From assembly GCA_002457315.1 (NCBI GenBank), contig NTKI01000002.1, forward strand, positions 109,986 through 173,985: a stretch of DNA of 64,000 nucleotides, read 5' to 3'. Positions 1-9,744 of this stretch are shown piece by piece. A model generated the notes under the pieces. That model was not told where the DNA came from. It did no database searches and worked only from the letters and a program-made list of their open reading frames with translations. The first letter of the stretch is position 1; every line of letters begins with the position of its first letter. The translations under genes were made by a program, and so were the position numbers. Source of the DNA: Rhodothermaeota bacterium MED-G19. GTDB lineage: Bacteria > Bacteroidota > Bacteroidia > Cytophagales > MED-G16.

Positions 1-218
1 AACAAAAATACAGGGAGTGGATGTTCTTTATATTCTTGAACTAACCACTTAAATTCTTTCTCTGCTTCATCAAATTCATAATTATACATCTTATTAATTG
101 CAGAAGTAGCTTCAATTTGAATATCAATATCAGTTAATATACTAGTCGAATCCTGTGACCTAAGATGAATTGGAATGAAATTAGATAAAAGAAAAATAAG
201 AAAAAATAAAAATCTCAT
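1..218 (-). CDS. TPR-type secreted protein, N-terminal fragment (runs off the window)
   Basis: This is the first 72 codons of a minus-strand gene that continues beyond base 1. The ATG is at 218. Residues 1 to about 22 form a hydrophobic signal peptide ending near SQD. The mature part reads INKMYNYEFDEAEKEF and then KEHPLPVFL, the pattern of the first helical repeat in a Bacteroidota family of secreted TPR proteins of unknown role. Family membership is recognised from this motif only. The rest of the gene is not visible, so the repeat number cannot be given. The neighbouring DUF2723 gene starts divergently 72 bp away. Confidence 0.7.
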   Translation of the reverse strand, partial: MRFLFFLIFLLSNFIPIHLRSQDSTSILTDIDIQIEATSAINKMYNYEFDEAEKEFKWLVQEYKEHPLPVFL

Positions 219-290
219 AAAGCAAAATAACTCAATCATTAAGAATATGATTATAATATTTTTAATTATTTTCGCCAATATTCTAATTTA

Positions 291-3248
291 ATGATGGATT
301 TTAAAAAACTAAATAATTTATCTGGTTGGCTAACTTTTTTAATAGCCCTTATAGTTTATAGTATTACTATAGAAGACACTGCAAGTTTTTGGGATGCTGG
401 TGAATTTATAGCTGTATCAAATAAATTAGAAGTTCCTCATCCACCAGGTGCTCCATTTTATCTATTATTAGGTAGATTTTTTTCATTCTTTTCATTTGGT
501 GATCCCGAGAAAATAGCAATATCAATTAACTTTTTAAGTGCTTTAGGAAGTGCATTTACCATATTATTTTTGTTTTGGAGTATAACCCACCTTACATCTA
601 AAATTTACCCACCTAAGAACAATAAAAATATTATTTTAGTTATACTATCTGGTCTAACTGGAGCATTATCTTTTACATTCACTGACTCATTTTGGTTTTC
701 TGCAGTTGAGGCAGAAGTTTATGCTATGTCTTCTTTTTTTACTGCTTTTGTGTTTTGGGCAATTTTAAAATGGGAGGGTTTAGAAAATAAAAAGTTAGAA
801 AATAAATGGATAATTCTCATTGCTTATATGATGGGTCTATCCATAGGTGTTCACCTATTAAATTTAGTTGCTATCCCTGCACTAGCTCTAATTGTATATT
901 TTAAAAAATATAAAAATACTTCTATAATTGGAGTGATAACTTCACTTATAACTGGACTAATAATTGTTGGGTTAATTGTTGAAGGGATTATTCCTGGTCT
1001 ACCATCTATAGCAAGCTTTGTCGAAAGATTATTTGTCAATTCATTAGGGCTACCTTTTGGATCTGGAATAATATTTTTCATATTAATTTTTATAGCATCT
1101 CTTGTATATCTTATATGGTACTCTCAAAAAAGAGAAAAGCCAATTTTAAATACTTCATTACTCGCATTCACTTTTATATTAATTGGTTACTCTTCTTATT
1201 CTTTAGTCCTAATTAGATCTAACTACAACCCACCTATTGATGAAAATAATCCTGAGAATATTTTAAATTTTATATCATATTTAAAAAGAGAACAGTACGG
1301 TAACAGACCTCTTTTTAAAGGTCAGTACTTTGATGCTGAGGTTATTAAGCAAGAAGAAAGCGGTGTGAATTATAAAAAAGGTGAAGAGAAATATGAGGTC
1401 AAAGAAAAAAAATACAGATATGTGTTTGACCCTAAAAGATCAACTATTTTCCCTAGAATGTATAGTAACTCTCCAAACCATAAAAAAAGATACAGAGAAA
1501 TAACTAATCTAAATGAAAATCAAAAACCAACATTTTCAGATAATATTGAATTTTTCCTTAAATACCAGGTTGGACATATGTACCTAAGGTATTTCATGTG
1601 GAATTTTTCTGGAAGATCTTCAGATATTCAAAATGCAAATTGGTTAGGATTACAAAATGTTTTTGATGAAGTCCCCTATCAGTTGGAAATGAATAAAGCT
1701 AGAAACAATTATTTAATGATCCCCCTTCTTCTTGGAATCTTAGGATTATTATTTCAGTACTATAGAGATAACAAAAATTTTTATGTTGTTATGCTTCTAT
1801 TTATTTTAACTGGAGTGGCATTAGTAGTTTATCTTAATAGCCCTCCTACCGAACCAAGAGAAAGAGACTATATTTATGCAGGGTCATATTATGCTTTTTC
1901 AATTTGGATAGGATATGGATCACTATTTATTTTTTCTATATTTAGTAGATTGATTACAAATAAGAATATTTCAATTGCTCTCACAGCATTAATATCCCTA
2001 TCCTCTCCTGTTATTCTAGCTAAGGAAAATTGGGATGATCATGATAGATCTGATAGATTCATGACTGTAGACTCAGCAAAAAATCTTCTAAATTCATGTG
2101 CTCCTAATTCTATTCTATTTACTGGAGGGGATAATGATACGTTCCCGCTCTGGTATGTTCAAGAAGTAGAGAATTTCAGGACAGATGTAAGAGTGATTGT
2201 TTTGAGTTATTTTAATACTGACTGGTATATTGAGCAGATGATGTCTAAAAAAAATGATTCTGAAAAAATTATATTTTCTATACCTCTAGATAATTATATT
2301 CAGGGAGGACTTAATGATTATTTGCCTTATGTTAATAATCCTAAAATTCAAAACGTAGCAATTAACCTGAAAGGATACATAAACTTAGTTAAAAGGAATA
2401 GTAAGGCTATTCAAGTGGCTACATCAGCAAGTAATTACAATTCAATCCCATCAAAATCATTTTGGCTATCAGTCAATACTGATAATTTAATTCCTGAAAA
2501 ATTACAAGATATCAAACAAGACACACTATTTATAAGTTTAAAAAGTAATAAGAGTGGACTAGAGAAGAAAGATTTAGCATTTTTAGATTTGCTACAAGCT
2601 AATAACTGGGAAAGACCAATTTATTTTAACAACACATCGCTGAACGGGATAAATTTAGATCTTAAAAGAAATGTTATTCAAGAAGGGTTTGCATATAGGC
2701 TTTTTCCTGTTTTAAATCCAAATTCAGGAAGCATAATAAATACTGAATTAATGTATTCAAATATTATGAATAACTCATTCTGGAGAGAACTTAATAACCC
2801 AGATGCTTACTTCTCAGAAGATCATAGAGGATTTATTATGAATTACAGATCTACATTTAATACATTAATCAAGAGTTTGATTGCTAATAAACAATATGAG
2901 AAGGCGCTTGAAGTTATAAATAAATCAATTGAATTAATTCCAGATGAGTCTGTTATGTATGACCACTTCTCAGTACAATTAGTTGACTTTCTAATAGATC
3001 TAGAAATTAAAGCAAATTTTGATACTCAAAGTTTAGCAAATGAAATTGCTGAAATAATAAGTCAAAGGTCCGATGAAGTATTAAATTATTATTTTGATAA
3101 TAAAATTCAGGATAGATATGAAATTCAAAAGAATTTAGTATCACTTAATACCCTTGCTAGAGCATATAACAAAAAGCCCAATTCAGATTTAGCAAAAAAA
3201 TATAGAGAATTATTTGAGAATAATTACTCAAGAAACCAAGTAAATTAA
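291..3248 (+). CDS. DUF2723 family multi-spanning membrane protein (glycosyltransferase-like)
   Basis: This 985-aa inner-membrane protein has about a dozen predicted membrane segments in residues 10 to 560 and a hydrophilic C-terminal part with TPR-like helices near 860 to 980. The signature FWDAGEFIAVSNKLEVPHPP near residue 35 is diagnostic of DUF2723, a family distantly related to GT-C glycosyltransferases and to TMEM260. Glycosyltransfer from a lipid-linked donor is inferred from that relationship and is not shown here. DUF2723 proteins of about 1000 aa are common in Bacteroidota. Two ATG codons lie in tandem (291 and 294), and either could serve. The stop overlaps the convergent sorting-domain gene by 4 bp. 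The gene stands alone on this strand. Confidence 0.88.
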   Translation: MMDFKKLNNLSGWLTFLIALIVYSITIEDTASFWDAGEFIAVSNKLEVPHPPGAPFYLLLGRFFSFFSFGDPEKIAISINFLSALGSAFTILFLFWSITHLTSKIYPPKNNKNIILVILSGLTGALSFTFTDSFWFSAVEAEVYAMSSFFTAFVFWAILKWEGLENKKLENKWIILIAYMMGLSIGVHLLNLVAIPALALIVYFKKYKNTSIIGVITSLITGLIIVGLIVEGIIPGLPSIASFVERLFVNSLGLPFGSGIIFFILIFIASLVYLIWYSQKREKPILNTSLLAFTFILIGYSSYSLVLIRSNYNPPIDENNPENILNFISYLKREQYGNRPLFKGQYFDAEVIKQEESGVNYKKGEEKYEVKEKKYRYVFDPKRSTIFPRMYSNSPNHKKRYREITNLNENQKPTFSDNIEFFLKYQVGHMYLRYFMWNFSGRSSDIQNANWLGLQNVFDEVPYQLEMNKARNNYLMIPLLLGILGLLFQYYRDNKNFYVVMLLFILTGVALVVYLNSPPTEPRERDYIYAGSYYAFSIWIGYGSLFIFSIFSRLITNKNISIALTALISLSSPVILAKENWDDHDRSDRFMTVDSAKNLLNSCAPNSILFTGGDNDTFPLWYVQEVENFRTDVRVIVLSYFNTDWYIEQMMSKKNDSEKIIFSIPLDNYIQGGLNDYLPYVNNPKIQNVAINLKGYINLVKRNSKAIQVATSASNYNSIPSKSFWLSVNTDNLIPEKLQDIKQDTLFISLKSNKSGLEKKDLAFLDLLQANNWERPIYFNNTSLNGINLDLKRNVIQEGFAYRLFPVLNPNSGSIINTELMYSNIMNNSFWRELNNPDAYFSEDHRGFIMNYRSTFNTLIKSLIANKQYEKALEVINKSIELIPDESVMYDHFSVQLVDFLIDLEIKANFDTQSLANEIAEIISQRSDEVLNYYFDNKIQDRYEIQKNLVSLNTLARAYNKKPNSDLAKKYRELFENNYSRNQVN

Positions 3249-3568
3249 TTTTTAGAAAATTTAATTATTTTTCTTTTATCTAGAAGTAGATTATCAATAA
3301 TCAAAAAATAATAACCGTTATTAAATTCATCTAAATATATCCTTATTTCACTATCAGAAAGATTTTCTTTATTAAAATTTATTTGGTTTCCTATTAGAGA
3401 ATGAATAGAAATTTTATGATTATCCAAACTTAAATTTGTGCTGAATTTTAAATTTATATATTCAGATGCCGGATTAGGATAGAGCTCAAAACTTGTTTTA
3501 TCTTCAGATTCTTGAGAAAAAACAGAATTTGATATAAAGAATAACACAAATATTAATAATCTAATCAT
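3245..3568 (-). CDS. Minimal type IX secretion (Por) sorting-domain protein
   Basis: This 107-aa protein has a signal peptide (residues 1 to about 18, ending SVFSQ). Only about seven residues later a type A C-terminal sorting domain begins with FELYPNPASEYINLKF and ends with the basic tail KRKIIKFSKN. The LYPNPA start, the strands around ISIHSLIG and the GYYFLII strand are the usual features of this beta-sandwich, which directs cargo through the type IX secretion pore in Bacteroidota. There is no room for a cargo domain, which is unusual because such domains normally follow hundreds of residues. It may be the remnant of a larger gene or a small surface protein in its own right. The ATG is at 3568, 55 bp after leuB, so it could be read as the last gene of that operon. 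Confidence 0.8.
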   Translation of the reverse strand: MIRLLIFVLFFISNSVFSQESEDKTSFELYPNPASEYINLKFSTNLSLDNHKISIHSLIGNQINFNKENLSDSEIRIYLDEFNNGYYFLIIDNLLLDKRKIIKFSKN

Positions 3569-3623
3569 ATTTAAAAATAAGTTAAATAAAGTAAGTAATC
3601 AAAAATTAATTTATTAAGAAAGG

Positions 3624-4691
3624 TTAAAATTGATCTTTAACTCTTTTAGAAATCCAATTACCAACTTCTTGAGTTGAATAAAAATTTTTATTATTAATAT
3701 CTTGGGTAACACATTCATTTTTAATAGCATCCTCCACAGATTTAATAATTATATCTGATTCTTTTTTCATATTAAATGATAGGTCTAACATCAAAGCAGT
3801 AGATAAAATCATTGCCATAGGATTTGCAATTCCTTTTCCAGCTGCCTCAGGATAAGAACCATGAATTGGTTCAAAAAGTGAGACTTTATCTCCTACAGAT
3901 GCAGAAGGTAACATCCCTAATGATCCAGTTATTACTGATGCTTCATCTGTAATTATATCTCCAAACATATTTTCTGTAAGAATCACATCAAAATCTTTAG
4001 GATTAGTAATAATTTTCATAGCAGCATTGTCAACAAACAAGTAAGAAACTTTAACATCAGGATATTTATTAGATATTTCTTGAACAATTTCTCTCCATAA
4101 TCGAGATGTATCTAATACATTCGCCTTATCTACCAATGTGATCTTTTTTTTTCTTTTAAGAGCTTCTTTAAATGCTAAATGAGAGATTCTCTCAATTTCT
4201 TTTGATGTATATGAACAAGTATCAAATGCTGATTTTCTATCCTCTGAAATTCCTTTATCTCCAAAATAAATACCTCCAGTCAACTCTCTATAAACCACAA
4301 AATCTGTTCCAGAAATAATATCTTTTTTTAATGGCGAAGCTTCTAAAAGAGCATCATAAGTTTTTACTGGCCTCACATTAGCATAGAGACCTAAAAATTT
4401 TCTCATTTCCAGGAGACCATCTTCTGGTCTTATTTTTGCCTTAGGATTGTTATCATATTTTGGGTCACCAATTGCTCCAAATAAAATTGCATCAGAATCT
4501 TCACATATTTTTTTTGTTGAATCAGGAAAGGGATGACCTTCAGCATCAATTGCTGATGAGCCTACCAAACTTTTAGTAAATGAAAAGTTGACATTAGATT
4601 TTTCAGAAATAATATCTAAAACCTTTAATGCCTCAAACATAACTTCTGGTCCAATTCCATCTCCAGGTAATACAGCAATTTTATTAATCAT
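3624..4691 (-). CDS. leuB: 3-isopropylmalate dehydrogenase LeuB
   Basis: LeuB oxidatively decarboxylates (2R,3S)-3-isopropylmalate to 2-ketoisocaproate with NAD+, the third dedicated step of leucine synthesis in the cytoplasm. The 355-aa length matches the family. Visible motifs are the N-terminal GDGIGPEVM, the substrate-binding region ELTGGIYFG, the Mg2+-binding segment DNAAMKIITNPKDFDVI and the NAD-site region EPIHGSYPEAAGKG. The ATG at 4691 overlaps the leuD stop by 4 bp, indicating translational coupling. It is the last leu gene of the icd-leuACDB operon. It is a paralogue of Icd encoded 3 kb upstream in the same operon, and the GGIYFG segment identifies it as LeuB rather than Icd. Confidence 0.97.
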   Translation of the reverse strand: MINKIAVLPGDGIGPEVMFEALKVLDIISEKSNVNFSFTKSLVGSSAIDAEGHPFPDSTKKICEDSDAILFGAIGDPKYDNNPKAKIRPEDGLLEMRKFLGLYANVRPVKTYDALLEASPLKKDIISGTDFVVYRELTGGIYFGDKGISEDRKSAFDTCSYTSKEIERISHLAFKEALKRKKKITLVDKANVLDTSRLWREIVQEISNKYPDVKVSYLFVDNAAMKIITNPKDFDVILTENMFGDIITDEASVITGSLGMLPSASVGDKVSLFEPIHGSYPEAAGKGIANPMAMILSTALMLDLSFNMKKESDIIIKSVEDAIKNECVTQDINNKNFYSTQEVGNWISKRVKDQF

Positions 4692-5272
4692 TTTTCTTCT
4701 TCGTATTTAACTATTTTCTCTTTAATATTTAATAAGTAATCTATATTTTCAAAACCATTCAAAAGACATGTCTTATTATATTCATTAATTTCAAAGTTTT
4801 CTTCAAATACACCATCATCAGAATAAAATTTCTGATCATTTAAATCTACATTAAAAGTAAGAGAAGGGTATTTAATTAATTTATTAAAAATTTCATCAAG
4901 TATATTCTGCCTAATCTGCACAACTAGTAAACCATTATTTAAAGCGTTATTCTTAAAAATATCAGCAAAAAAACTACTCACAACAACTCTAAAGCCATAA
5001 TCATATATTGACCATGCTGCATGTTCTCTACTAGATCCGCATCCAAAATTCCTTCCAGCTAATAAAATTTGAGAATTAAAATCTATTTTATTTAAAATAA
5101 AATCATCTATTAAATTATCATGATTATCATACCTCCAGTCTCTAAATAAATTATCACCAAAACCCTCTCTAGTAACTGCTTTTAAAAATCTAGCTGGAAT
5201 TATTTGATCTGTATCAACATTTTCAATATTGAGAGGAGTTAATTTTGAATTTAATTTCTTAAATTTTTCCAT
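4688..5272 (-). CDS. leuD: Isopropylmalate isomerase small subunit LeuD
   Basis: LeuD is the swivelling small subunit of 3-isopropylmalate dehydratase. With LeuC it converts 2- to 3-isopropylmalate. The 194-aa length fits the family. The substrate-loop signature GRNFGCGSSREHA and the following AWSIYDYGFRVVVSSFFADIF with NNGLL are clear. The N-terminal NVDTDQIIPARFLK is also typical. Its ATG shares one base with the leuC stop (TAATG), and its own stop overlaps leuB by 4 bp. Equal synthesis of the two subunits through coupling is therefore likely. Nothing is unusual in the protein. Confidence 0.97.
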   Translation of the reverse strand: MEKFKKLNSKLTPLNIENVDTDQIIPARFLKAVTREGFGDNLFRDWRYDNHDNLIDDFILNKIDFNSQILLAGRNFGCGSSREHAAWSIYDYGFRVVVSSFFADIFKNNALNNGLLVVQIRQNILDEIFNKLIKYPSLTFNVDLNDQKFYSDDGVFEENFEINEYNKTCLLNGFENIDYLLNIKEKIVKYEEEK

Positions 5273-6663
5273 TAATTATCTTTTCTAATATCTGAAACAT
5301 ATCCATTAAGAGCAGAAATAGCAGCAGTAACAGGACTAGCTAAGAATGTCCTAGAACCGGGGCCCTGTCTTCCTTCAAAATTTCTATTTGAAGTAGAAAC
5401 ACAATATTTGGAAGTAGGTATTTTATCTTCATTCATAGCAAGACAAGCAGAACATCCAGGCTGTCTAAATTCAAAACCAGCCTCATCAAATATCTTGCTT
5501 AAGCCTTCTTTAATAGCAATTTTTTCTACTGACTTTGATCCAGGAATAACCCACGCATTGACATTGTCAGCAATTTTTTTACCTTTTATTATATTAGCAG
5601 CAACTCTTAAATCTTCTATTCTAGAGTTAGTACAACTTCCAATAAATACATAATCTATCTTTTTATTAAGAAGCTTCTCTCCAGAGTTAAGACCCATGTA
5701 CTCAAGTGACTTTTTAAATGACTCATCTGAATTATTAATAGCTGATGAAGGTATTGTTTCATTAATCTTAATCCCCATTCCTGGATTTGTTCCGTAAGTT
5801 ATCATTGGTTCAATTTCCTCAGCATTAAATTTTATTACTTTATCATATTTAGCATCTACATCTGTTTTTAGATTTTTCCATTTATTTATAGCCTTATAAA
5901 AATCATTTCCTTTTGGAGAAAACTCCTTATTTTTTAAATATTCAAAAGTTTTTTTATCAGGTGCTATAATACCTCCTCTTGCACCCATCTCAATACTCAT
6001 ATTACATATTGTCATTCTAGACTCCATAGATAAAGATGTAATTGCTGATCCAGCATACTCAACAAAGTAACCAGTGCCACCTGAAGCACTGATTTTAGAA
6101 ATTATATAGAGAATAATATCTTTAGAATAAACACCTTCCCTAAGATCCCCTTCAATTTCTATAAGCATAGTCTTTGGTTTGTATTGCAGTAGGCATTGGG
6201 TTGATAATACCATTTCAACTTCACTTGTTCCAATACCAAATGCAATAGATCCAAATGCTCCATGAGTTGAAGTATGGCTATCTCCACAGACAATTGTCAT
6301 ACCAGGCTGTGTAATTCCTAACTCTGGTCCTATTACATGAACAATACCCTGATACTTGTGGCCTAATCCGTATAAATTTATATTATGTTCTTTACAGTTT
6401 TTAGTTAAGGTATCTACTTGATTTCTAGATAGTTCTTCTTTAATTGGAAGATGTTGATTTAATGTTGGAACATTATGATCGGCAGTTGCAACAGTTTTTT
6501 CAGGTCTAAATACTTTTATTTTTCTATTATTTAAACCATTAAATGCTTGAGGGCTAGTAACCTCATGAATTAAGTGTTTATCAATATATAAAATGCTTGG
6601 CCCTTTATCAATAGAATCTACAACATGTTCATCCCAAACTTTTTCAAAAAGAGTTTTCCCCAT
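5272..6663 (-). CDS. leuC: Isopropylmalate isomerase large subunit LeuC
   Basis: LeuC is the [4Fe-4S] large subunit of isopropylmalate dehydratase and is about 463 aa long. The cluster cysteines are visible in [13 protein letters not shown] and in the CSAC pair of [12 protein letters not shown]. The aconitase-type motif [14 protein letters not shown] is intact. The best start is the ATG at 6663, whose A is shared with the leuA stop (TGATG); an in-frame TTG lies one codon upstream at 6666. The gene sits between leuA and leuD in a tightly packed operon. A cluster-bearing dehydratase makes the pathway sensitive to oxidative stress, which is a general property of this family. Confidence 0.97.
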   Translation of the reverse strand: MGKTLFEKVWDEHVVDSIDKGPSILYIDKHLIHEVTSPQAFNGLNNRKIKVFRPEKTVATADHNVPTLNQHLPIKEELSRNQVDTLTKNCKEHNINLYGLGHKYQGIVHVIGPELGITQPGMTIVCGDSHTSTHGAFGSIAFGIGTSEVEMVLSTQCLLQYKPKTMLIEIEGDLREGVYSKDIILYIISKISASGGTGYFVEYAGSAITSLSMESRMTICNMSIEMGARGGIIAPDKKTFEYLKNKEFSPKGNDFYKAINKWKNLKTDVDAKYDKVIKFNAEEIEPMITYGTNPGMGIKINETIPSSAINNSDESFKKSLEYMGLNSGEKLLNKKIDYVFIGSCTNSRIEDLRVAANIIKGKKIADNVNAWVIPGSKSVEKIAIKEGLSKIFDEAGFEFRQPGCSACLAMNEDKIPTSKYCVSTSNRNFEGRQGPGSRTFLASPVTAAISALNGYVSDIRKDN

Positions 6664-7814
6664 CAATTATATTTTTTCATTAAATCATATAGATCCTCAT
6701 CATGTAATAATTTTTTCTTATCAGCTAATTCTATAAATTTTATATATATAGTTTCTAATTCAACATTAGAAAAACTAAAGCCTAATAATTTTAATCTATG
6801 TTTTAGAGCTGCTCTTCCACTTCTAGCAGTTAAATCAATTGATGAAGTCTTTAATCCAACATCTTCAGGATTGATAATTTCATAATTTTCTCTATTCTTT
6901 AAAAAACCATCTTGATGAATTCCTGAAGAATGAGCAAAAGCATTAGCCCCAACTATAGCTTTATTTCTTTGAATTGGCATATTCATCATCCTGCTTACTT
7001 TTTTACTAATAGGAACAATTTTTTTAGAGTTAATACCTGTTTCTAAATTCAAATGAGGATGAGCCTTTAATGCCATTACTACTTCTTCAAGAGATGTATT
7101 TCCTGCTCTTTCACCAATTCCATTTATTGTAGCTTCAACTTGTCTGGCTCCATTTTGCAGACCTGCAATAGAATTTGCAGTAGCAAGACCCAAATCATTA
7201 TGACAATGTACTGACAAAATTGCTTTATCTATGTTTGGAACATTATTTACAAGGTATTTAATTTTCTTCCCATACATTTCAGGGAGATTATATCCAGTTG
7301 TATCTGCTATATTGATGACTGTTGCGCCTGCTTTTATTACTTCTTCAACCATTTTACATAAAAAATCCTGATCAGCTCTTCCTGCATCTTCAGGATAAAA
7401 TTCTACATCATCAAAATATCTTTTAGAATATCTCACCGCTGCAATAGCTTGTTCTAAAATTTTATCTCTAGTGGAATTAAACTTATGTTTTATATGAATA
7501 TCTGAAGAACCAATACCAGTATGGATTCTTTTTCTTTTGGCATCCTTTAGTGCAAGGTTAACCATATCAATATCTGATATTATAGCTCTTGATAATGCAC
7601 AAATAATTGGTTTTTTTACTGCTTTGGAAATTTCAGAGACAGAATTAAAATCACCAGGGCTGGATATTGGAAATCCAGCCTCAATAATATCAACACCTAA
7701 ATTTTCTAAATCTAAGGCAATCTCAACCTTCTCTTCTGTATTAAGTTGACAACCAGGAACTTGTTCACCATCTCTTAGAGTGGTATCAAAAATAAAAACT
7801 TTCTCGTTTGACAT
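6663..7814 (-). CDS. leuA: 2-isopropylmalate synthase LeuA, short form without regulatory domain
   Basis: LeuA condenses acetyl-CoA with 2-ketoisovalerate, the committed step of leucine synthesis. The HMGL-like TIM barrel is complete: [11 protein letters not shown] near the N-terminus, the metal-binding [15 protein letters not shown], and [16 protein letters not shown]. The protein ends at 383 aa after the helical accessory region ([14 protein letters not shown]). Full-length LeuA is about 510 aa and carries a C-terminal LeuA_dimer domain that binds leucine; it is absent here. Short LeuA forms are common in Flavobacteria, so this is probably not a truncation. Leucine feedback through that domain is not expected. 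The gene begins 11 bp after icd. Homocitrate synthase or citramalate synthase are less likely given the leuCDB neighbours. Confidence 0.93.
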   Translation of the reverse strand: MSNEKVFIFDTTLRDGEQVPGCQLNTEEKVEIALDLENLGVDIIEAGFPISSPGDFNSVSEISKAVKKPIICALSRAIISDIDMVNLALKDAKRKRIHTGIGSSDIHIKHKFNSTRDKILEQAIAAVRYSKRYFDDVEFYPEDAGRADQDFLCKMVEEVIKAGATVINIADTTGYNLPEMYGKKIKYLVNNVPNIDKAILSVHCHNDLGLATANSIAGLQNGARQVEATINGIGERAGNTSLEEVVMALKAHPHLNLETGINSKKIVPISKKVSRMMNMPIQRNKAIVGANAFAHSSGIHQDGFLKNRENYEIINPEDVGLKTSSIDLTARSGRAALKHRLKLLGFSFSNVELETIYIKFIELADKKKLLHDEDLYDLMKKYN

Positions 7815-7825
7815 TTATACACAAA

Positions 7826-9052
7826 TTACATGTTTTTTACTATTTCTTTAGCAAAATCTGAACAAGAAAGTAATTTAGCATTATCCATTAATCTCTCAAA
7901 ATCATATGTGACTTTAGCAGATTCTATTGATTTAGTTAACCCTTTATGAATAAGATCTTTTGCTTCATCCCACCCTAAGTGCTCTAACATCATTGCTCCT
8001 GATAAAATAACTGAACCGGGATTTACTTTATCTTGTCCTGCATATTTTGGAGCAGTACCATGAGTAGCTTCAAAAATAGCATGGCCAGTTTGATAATTAA
8101 TATTTGCCCCAGGTGCTATTCCTATTCCGCCAACAATTGCAGCAAGAGCATCAGAAATATAATCGCCATTTAAATTCATAGTAGCAATAACAGAATATTC
8201 TTTTGGTCTTAATAAAATCTGCTGAAGAAAAGCATCAGCAATAACATCTTTTATTATAATCTCTTCAGAACCATTTTTAATTACTTGCCATGGCCCCCCC
8301 TGGTAATCTACAGCTCCAAACTCTTCTTTTGCAATCTTATACCCCCAATCTCTAAATGCACCTTCTGTATATTTCATGATATTTCCCTTATGAACTAAAG
8401 TTACAGAGCTTCTATTTTGTTTAATAGCATAATTTATAGCAGATCTAACCAATCTATAGGTGCCTTCAACAGATATAGGCTTTATACCTATCCCAACTGA
8501 ATCAGGAAATCTGATTTTATCATATCTGTTTTTGAAATTATCTTTCAAAATATCTTTTACCTTAATATTTTCTTTAGAACCATTTTCAAACTCTATACCA
8601 GCATATATGTCTTCAGTATTTTCTCTAAAAATAACCATGTCGGTTGTTGATGGGTCTTTAACTGGAGAAGGTGTGCCGTTAAACCACCTAACAGGCCTAA
8701 CACATGCAAATAAATCAAGTTTTTGTCTAAGGGCTACATTAAGTGATGTTATTCCTCCACCTACAGGAGTTGTGAGAGGGCCTTTAATCCCAACTAAATA
8801 TTCCTGAAACACATCTAATGTTTCCTGAGGTAACCACTCTCCGGTTGAGTTATATGCTTTTTCACCAGCAAGAACCTCTTTCCATATAATTTTCTTACTA
8901 CCTGAGTATGCCTTTTCAACAGCTGAGTCTAAAACTAATTTACTTGCTGGCCAAATATCTACTCCTATCCCATCTCCCTCAATAAAAGGAAGTATTGGAT
9001 CATTAGGAACATCCAATTTTCCGTTTTCAAATTTTATAATATTTCCTTCCAT
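7826..9052 (-). CDS. icd: NADP-dependent isocitrate dehydrogenase, E. coli type
   Basis: Icd converts isocitrate to 2-oxoglutarate and CO2 in the TCA cycle. The 408-aa protein follows the E. coli enzyme closely: [81 protein letters not shown] and [14 protein letters not shown]. The phosphorylatable serine loop of the E. coli enzyme lies in the preceding LNVALRQ segment, which is present. It is the first gene of the leu operon (11 bp before leuA), linking a TCA enzyme to leucine synthesis. The ATG at 9052 is preceded by a 73-bp gap containing no convincing promoter. Confidence 0.97.
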   Translation of the reverse strand: MEGNIIKFENGKLDVPNDPILPFIEGDGIGVDIWPASKLVLDSAVEKAYSGSKKIIWKEVLAGEKAYNSTGEWLPQETLDVFQEYLVGIKGPLTTPVGGGITSLNVALRQKLDLFACVRPVRWFNGTPSPVKDPSTTDMVIFRENTEDIYAGIEFENGSKENIKVKDILKDNFKNRYDKIRFPDSVGIGIKPISVEGTYRLVRSAINYAIKQNRSSVTLVHKGNIMKYTEGAFRDWGYKIAKEEFGAVDYQGGPWQVIKNGSEEIIIKDVIADAFLQQILLRPKEYSVIATMNLNGDYISDALAAIVGGIGIAPGANINYQTGHAIFEATHGTAPKYAGQDKVNPGSVILSGAMMLEHLGWDEAKDLIHKGLTKSIESAKVTYDFERLMDNAKLLSCSDFAKEIVKNM

Positions 9053-9125
9053 AAACCTGCTTTATTTTAAAATAGAAAGCAATTATAGATATTTTTATCT
9101 AAATCCTTTGATAATTTTAATATTT

Positions 9126-9677
9126 TCATTTCCATTTTATATTGCACCCCATACTAGGAAATTGTTTTTGATCTATTTTCTTATTATTTAAACATGCTTC
9201 TATTGAATCTCTTAAATCTTTTCCTGTAATTTCTTGGTTTTTTCCAGGGGATGATGAGTCTAATCTACCTCTATATACTAACTTATTTTTATTATTAAAT
9301 AAATAAAATTCTGGAGTACATTCAGCTTTAAACATTTTTGCTACATCTTGATTTTCATCATAGAGGTATGGAATTGATATTCCTAAGTCATTAAAAAGTT
9401 TTTTCATTTTATCTGGTGAATCATCAGGATAATTAATTATATCATTTGAACTAATTGCAATAAATCTTATATTTTTATTTGAGTAGCTGTTAATGATTCT
9501 TTTTATTTCATCATGATAATGAATCACGTAAGGACAATGATTACATATTATCATAACTACCGTACTTGAGTCTTTTAAATTTAAAGTTGAATATATTGAG
9601 TCATTCATTACATTAGGTAGTTCAAACCTTGGTAATTCCGTTTCTAAATCAAGCATTTTAGAGTATGTAAGAGCCAT
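9126..9677 (-). CDS. Thioredoxin-fold protein of the PRX-like1 (AhpC/TSA-related) group
   Basis: This 183-aa protein has no signal peptide, so a cytoplasmic location is likely. The motif MIICNHCPYVIHYHDEIKRI, a CxxC in the position of the thioredoxin active site followed by a conserved histidine-rich helix, marks the PRX-like1 subgroup. The later segments FIAISSNDIINYPDDSPD and CTPEFYLFNNKNKLVYRGRL complete the fold. The C-terminal MGCNIKWK is also typical of this group. A thiol-disulfide or peroxidase role is inferred; its substrate is unknown. It starts divergently from the amidohydrolase gene, and a promoter is predicted at 9714-9744. It may be read through into icd, 73 bp downstream. Confidence 0.87.
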   Translation of the reverse strand: MALTYSKMLDLETELPRFELPNVMNDSIYSTLNLKDSSTVVMIICNHCPYVIHYHDEIKRIINSYSNKNIRFIAISSNDIINYPDDSPDKMKKLFNDLGISIPYLYDENQDVAKMFKAECTPEFYLFNNKNKLVYRGRLDSSSPGKNQEITGKDLRDSIEACLNNKKIDQKQFPSMGCNIKWK

Positions 9678-9713
9678 AATTTTTTATTTTCAGTATTAAA
9701 TTTTAAATTAAAT

Positions 9714-9744
9714 CAAATTTAGTTTCATTTTTAACCTAATACAA
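9714..9744 (-). promoter_or_regulatory. Candidate Bacteroidota promoter for the thioredoxin-like gene
   Basis: On the minus strand TTG (9744-9742) is followed after 20 bases by TAAATTTG (9721-9714), an exact match to the Bacteroidota -7 box TAnnTTTG. The consensus spacer is 19, so this is one base long. It would give a leader of about 30 nt before the ATG at 9677. The -33 element overlaps the start codon of the divergent amidohydrolase gene at 9744, so the two genes may interfere. Confidence 0.45.
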
